A DNA stretch of 64,000 nucleotides from Tolumonas osonensis. Its GTDB lineage: Bacteria; Pseudomonadota; Gammaproteobacteria; Enterobacterales; Aeromonadaceae. Location of the stretch: the NCBI RefSeq assembly GCF_014202415.1, contig NZ_JACHGR010000008.1:124001-188000 (forward strand). Direction: 5' to 3'. Below are positions 61,035 to 64,000 of the stretch, piece after piece. Position numbers and translations under genes: made by a program. The notes beneath the pieces are model-generated. The model worked only from the letters and a program-made list of their open reading frames with translations. It was not told the DNA's origin and did not search any database. The stretch's first letter is position 1. Each line of letters begins with the position of its first letter.

Positions 61035-63041
61035 TTAACGTTTCAGCAATGCCAGCGCTTTTTCTGTCACATTCTCGGTGGTGAATCCAAACATCCGGAA
61101 GAGTTCATCCGCCGGGGCCGATTCACCAAACGTGGTCATACCGACCACATCGCCGTTTAAGCCAACGTATTTGTACCAGAAGTCGGCAATACCGGCTTCC
61201 ACAGCCAGTCGGTTGCTGACCGCCGCCGGTAGAACCGATTCCCGGTAAGCGGCATCCTGACGATCAAACACCTCGGTGGCAGGCATGGAAACCACGCGGA
61301 TCTGATATCCCTGCTGTGTCAGCTGGTCGGCGGCCTTCACGGCCAGTTCGACCTCAGAACCGGTTGCAATCAGGATCAAATCCGGGGTATTGCTGCAATC
61401 TTTAAGAATGTAACCACCACGGGAAACATTGGCCAGCTGCTCGGCGTTACGGCTCTGCTGCACCAGATTCTGACGTGAAAAGATCAAGGCAGAAGGGCCG
61501 GTCTGATGTTCAATGGCATAGCGCCAGGCCACTGCGGTTTCAACCTGATCACAAGGGCGCCAGGTGCTCATGTTGGGGGTCATGCGCAGTGAGGCCATTT
61601 GTTCAACCGGCTGGTGGGTTGGCCCATCTTCACCCAGACCGATAGAATCGTGGGTATAGACAAAAATCGCGCGTTGTTTCATTAACGCGGCCATACGTAC
61701 CGCATTGCGCGCATATTCCATAAACATCAGGAAAGTGGCACCGTAAGGGATGAAGCCGCCGTGCAGGGTGATACCGTTCATGATGGCGGACATGCCGAAC
61801 TCGCGGACACCATAATGAACATAGTTACCGGCCGGATCTTTATCCAGATCCACGCTGCCTGACCAGGTAGTCAGGTTGCTTGGACTGAGATCGGCGGATC
61901 CGCCCAGCATTTCCGGCAACAGACCGGCGATTTGTTCGATCGTATTCTGCGATGCTTTACGGCTGGCAATGCTGGCCGGGTTGTACTGCAGTTGCGAAAT
62001 ATAGTCGTCCATTTTGGCTGACCAGTCTTCCGGTAACTGTTTCTGTGTTCTGCGGGTAAATTCCCGGGCAAGTGCCGGATAAGCTTGCTGATACGCTGCA
62101 AACTTCTGATTCCAGGCTCTCTCTTTTGCGGCACCGGCTTCCTGAGCATTCCATGCCTGGTAAATCGCCTGTGGTACTTCAAAAGGAGAGAGGCTCCAGC
62201 CCAGTTGTTCCCGGGTTGCTGCGATTTCTTTATCACCTAAAGGTGCACCGTGACAGTCGTGAGAACCGGATTTATTCGGTGAACCAAAACCAATGACGGT
62301 TTTACACATCAGGATGGATGGCCGGTTGGTCTCGGCCTGGGCCAATTCAATCGCGGATTGGATAGATTCAGCATGATGGCCATCAATATCGCGGATCACA
62401 TGCCAGCCATAGGATTCGAAACGTTTGGCGGTGTCATCGGTAAACCAGCCTTCCACATGACCGTCAATGGAGATGCCGTTGTCGTCGTAAAAAGCGATCA
62501 GTTTGCCGAGTTTCAGTGTGCCGGCAAGCGAACAGGCTTCGTGAGAAACACCTTCCATCAGGCAACCATCACCCATAAACACATAGGTGTAATGATCAAC
62601 AATGTCGTGAGCCGGGCGGTTGAACTGTGCGGCCAGTGTTTTTTCGGCTAAAGCCATCCCAACGGCATTGGTGATGCCTTGGCCCAACGGACCGGTCGTC
62701 GTTTCAACACCCGGTGTATACCCCAATTCCGGGTGGCCGGGTGTTTTGGAATGCAATTGCCGGAATTGCCGTAAATCATCCAGTGAAAGATCATAGCCGG
62801 TCAGGTGCAACAAGCTGTACAACAGCATTGAACCGTGACCATTCGACAGAATAAAGCGATCCCGGTTGACCCAGTTCGGGTTGCCTGGATTATGATTCAG
62901 AAAGTCCCGCCACAGGACTTCTGCCATATCCGCCATGCCCATTGGCGCTCCCGGATGACCGGAGTTTGCTTTCTGGACACTGTCCATACTCAAAACACGA
63001 ATCGCGTCTGCTAATTTGCGATGTGTATATTTGGTGCTCAT
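61035..63041 (-). CDS. tkt: Transketolase
   Basis: 668-residue TPP enzyme of the non-oxidative pentose phosphate pathway. TPP motif [13 protein letters not shown]...NGIS, substrate histidines ([36 protein letters not shown]) and the C-terminal domain are all present. Length matches E. coli TktA. 18 bp after tal in the same operon. Confidence 0.97.
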   Translation of the reverse strand: MSTKYTHRKLADAIRVLSMDSVQKANSGHPGAPMGMADMAEVLWRDFLNHNPGNPNWVNRDRFILSNGHGSMLLYSLLHLTGYDLSLDDLRQFRQLHSKTPGHPELGYTPGVETTTGPLGQGITNAVGMALAEKTLAAQFNRPAHDIVDHYTYVFMGDGCLMEGVSHEACSLAGTLKLGKLIAFYDDNGISIDGHVEGWFTDDTAKRFESYGWHVIRDIDGHHAESIQSAIELAQAETNRPSILMCKTVIGFGSPNKSGSHDCHGAPLGDKEIAATREQLGWSLSPFEVPQAIYQAWNAQEAGAAKERAWNQKFAAYQQAYPALAREFTRRTQKQLPEDWSAKMDDYISQLQYNPASIASRKASQNTIEQIAGLLPEMLGGSADLSPSNLTTWSGSVDLDKDPAGNYVHYGVREFGMSAIMNGITLHGGFIPYGATFLMFMEYARNAVRMAALMKQRAIFVYTHDSIGLGEDGPTHQPVEQMASLRMTPNMSTWRPCDQVETAVAWRYAIEHQTGPSALIFSRQNLVQQSRNAEQLANVSRGGYILKDCSNTPDLILIATGSEVELAVKAADQLTQQGYQIRVVSMPATEVFDRQDAAYRESVLPAAVSNRLAVEAGIADFWYKYVGLNGDVVGMTTFGESAPADELFRMFGFTTENVTEKALALLKR

Positions 63042-63059
63042 GTTTCCCCCAGTCCTATT

Positions 63060-64000
63060 CTAAATGAGTGCTGAAATCATCTGTTCCAGTTTGATTTGAT
63101 CGGCTGCGAATGCCCGGATACCTTCTGCCAGTTTTTCTACCGCCATGGCGTCACTGTTATGTTGCCAACGGAATTCGTCTTCCGTCATCGCGGCAGGACG
63201 CACTGCATTTGGGGTGCTGGTCGCGGTCAGTTTGCGGCTGACAGGCTGGTCGCTGGCGGTTAACTCGTCCAGAATTGCCGGGGAAATGGTTAAGCGGTCA
63301 CAACCACACAAGGCGAGCACTTGTTCTTTTTTGCGGAAACTGGCGCCCATCACAACGGTGTTGTAGTGGTATTTTTTATAGTACTCATAGATAGCGCGGA
63401 CTGATTTCACACCAGGATCGGTATCAGCAAGATAGTTTTCGGTTGGCTGATTTTTCTGATACCAGTCGTAAATACGACCCACAAAGGGTGAAATTAAAAA
63501 CACACCGGCTTCAGCACAGGCGCGTGCCTGAGCAAAAGAAAAAATCAGTGTTAAGTTACAGTTGATACCTTCTTTTTCCAGTTCCTCTGCGGCCCGGATA
63601 CCTTCCCAGGTGGCGGCGATTTTGATCAGAATGCGGGATTTATCGATCCCTTTTTCCTGATAAAGCGAGATCAGTTTTCGCGCTTTCTGAATACACTGGT
63701 TTTTGTTAAAAGAGAGGCGGGCATCCACTTCCGTTGATATCCGGCCCGGTACATATTTCAACACTTCGGCACCGATATTCACCGCGACTTGATCGCAGGC
63801 ATTCATCAACATGGTTTCGTTGCTGCCGCCCAGTTCTTTCGCTGCATAGACGGCATTTTCAATCAGTTTTTTGTAGTGTGGTAACTGGGCCGCTTTTAAC
63901 ACCAGTGACGGATTTGTAGTTGCATCTTCAGGTGCAAATTGTTTGATGGAATCAATATCACCGGTATCAGCAACGACAATGGTATGTTTTTTTAATTCAC
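63060..64000 (-). CDS. tal: Transaldolase, 5' end outside window
   Basis: Transfers dihydroxyacetone between sugar phosphates in the pentose phosphate pathway. The reading frame continues past the apparent GTG at 63902 to the window edge with conserved sequence ([31 protein letters not shown]), so only the first few residues are missing. The Schiff-base lysine is in [11 protein letters not shown], and [18 protein letters not shown] is the family signature. Followed by tkt. Confidence 0.96.
   Translation of the reverse strand, partial: ELKKHTIVVADTGDIDSIKQFAPEDATTNPSLVLKAAQLPHYKKLIENAVYAAKELGGSNETMLMNACDQVAVNIGAEVLKYVPGRISTEVDARLSFNKNQCIQKARKLISLYQEKGIDKSRILIKIAATWEGIRAAEELEKEGINCNLTLIFSFAQARACAEAGVFLISPFVGRIYDWYQKNQPTENYLADTDPGVKSVRAIYEYYKKYHYNTVVMGASFRKKEQVLALCGCDRLTISPAILDELTASDQPVSRKLTATSTPNAVRPAAMTEDEFRWQHNSDAMAVEKLAEGIRAFAADQIKLEQMISALI

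Overview
The window is a chromosomal segment of a gammaproteobacterium. It carries the replication origin between mnmG and mioC, the full F-type ATP synthase operon, parAB, hemCDXY beside a class I adenylate cyclase (cyaA), and lptM-lysA-dapF-DUF484-xerC. The gene order and protein character suggest Aeromonadales, Tolumonas-like; this is inference from memory of these families, not a database match. I see no rRNA, tRNA, CRISPR array, insertion sequence or prophage. Coding density is high, and only the oriC gap and the leader upstream of amt exceed 300 bp without a gene.

Region by region. (1) 1-6345: the end of ilvD and ilvA (branched-chain amino acids), then a secreted tannase/feruloyl-esterase-family enzyme facing a LysR regulator, and a Bcr/CflA efflux pump whose 3' end abuts the remnant of a second transporter. 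(2) 6354-16090: a beta-glucoside/cellobiose locus. It has a LacI-family regulator, a chbBCA-bglA operon, an ascFB-type pair and a divergent secreted carboxylesterase. CCGGTT-centred LacI-type palindromes in both control regions probably bind the neighbouring repressor. (3) 16157-20734: two complementary bacterioferritin subunits, bfd with a Fur-like box, a 5TM-PAS-GGDEF-EAL protein and a DUF554 membrane protein. (4) 20749-29628: cobB/cbiA and cobQ/cbiP separated by a complete rspR-ydfI-ydfJ-rspB-rspA sugar-acid cassette. (5) 29727-34296: xerC, DUF484, dapF, lysA, lptM, cyaY and a SelW-like protein. (6) 34346-42906: a small secreted protein, cyaA, hemCDXY and an ammonium channel with a possible NtrC/sigma-54 leader. 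(7) 43037-54335: atpIBEFHAGDC, parAB, rsmG and mnmG. (8) 54336-55335: oriC and mioC. (9) 55404-64000: an arginine-type EF-P with its rhamnosyltransferase EarP, two membrane proteins, a LysR regulator, a CusF-fold periplasmic protein, a DUF3820 protein, tkt and the start of tal.

How the parts work together. The PTS, 6-phospho-beta-glucosidase and esterase genes form one plant-derived-carbohydrate regulon. The tannase and efflux genes nearby suit an organism meeting plant phenolics. The rsp cassette should oxidise a sugar acid (L-gulonate/L-idonate type) and dehydrate mannonate to KDG. Most of the rest is conserved housekeeping. I did not find a clearly new multi-gene system. The most interesting points are the split-function bacterioferritin pair, the operator set of the beta-glucoside locus, the bcr fusion scar, the degenerate CusF site and the layout of oriC.
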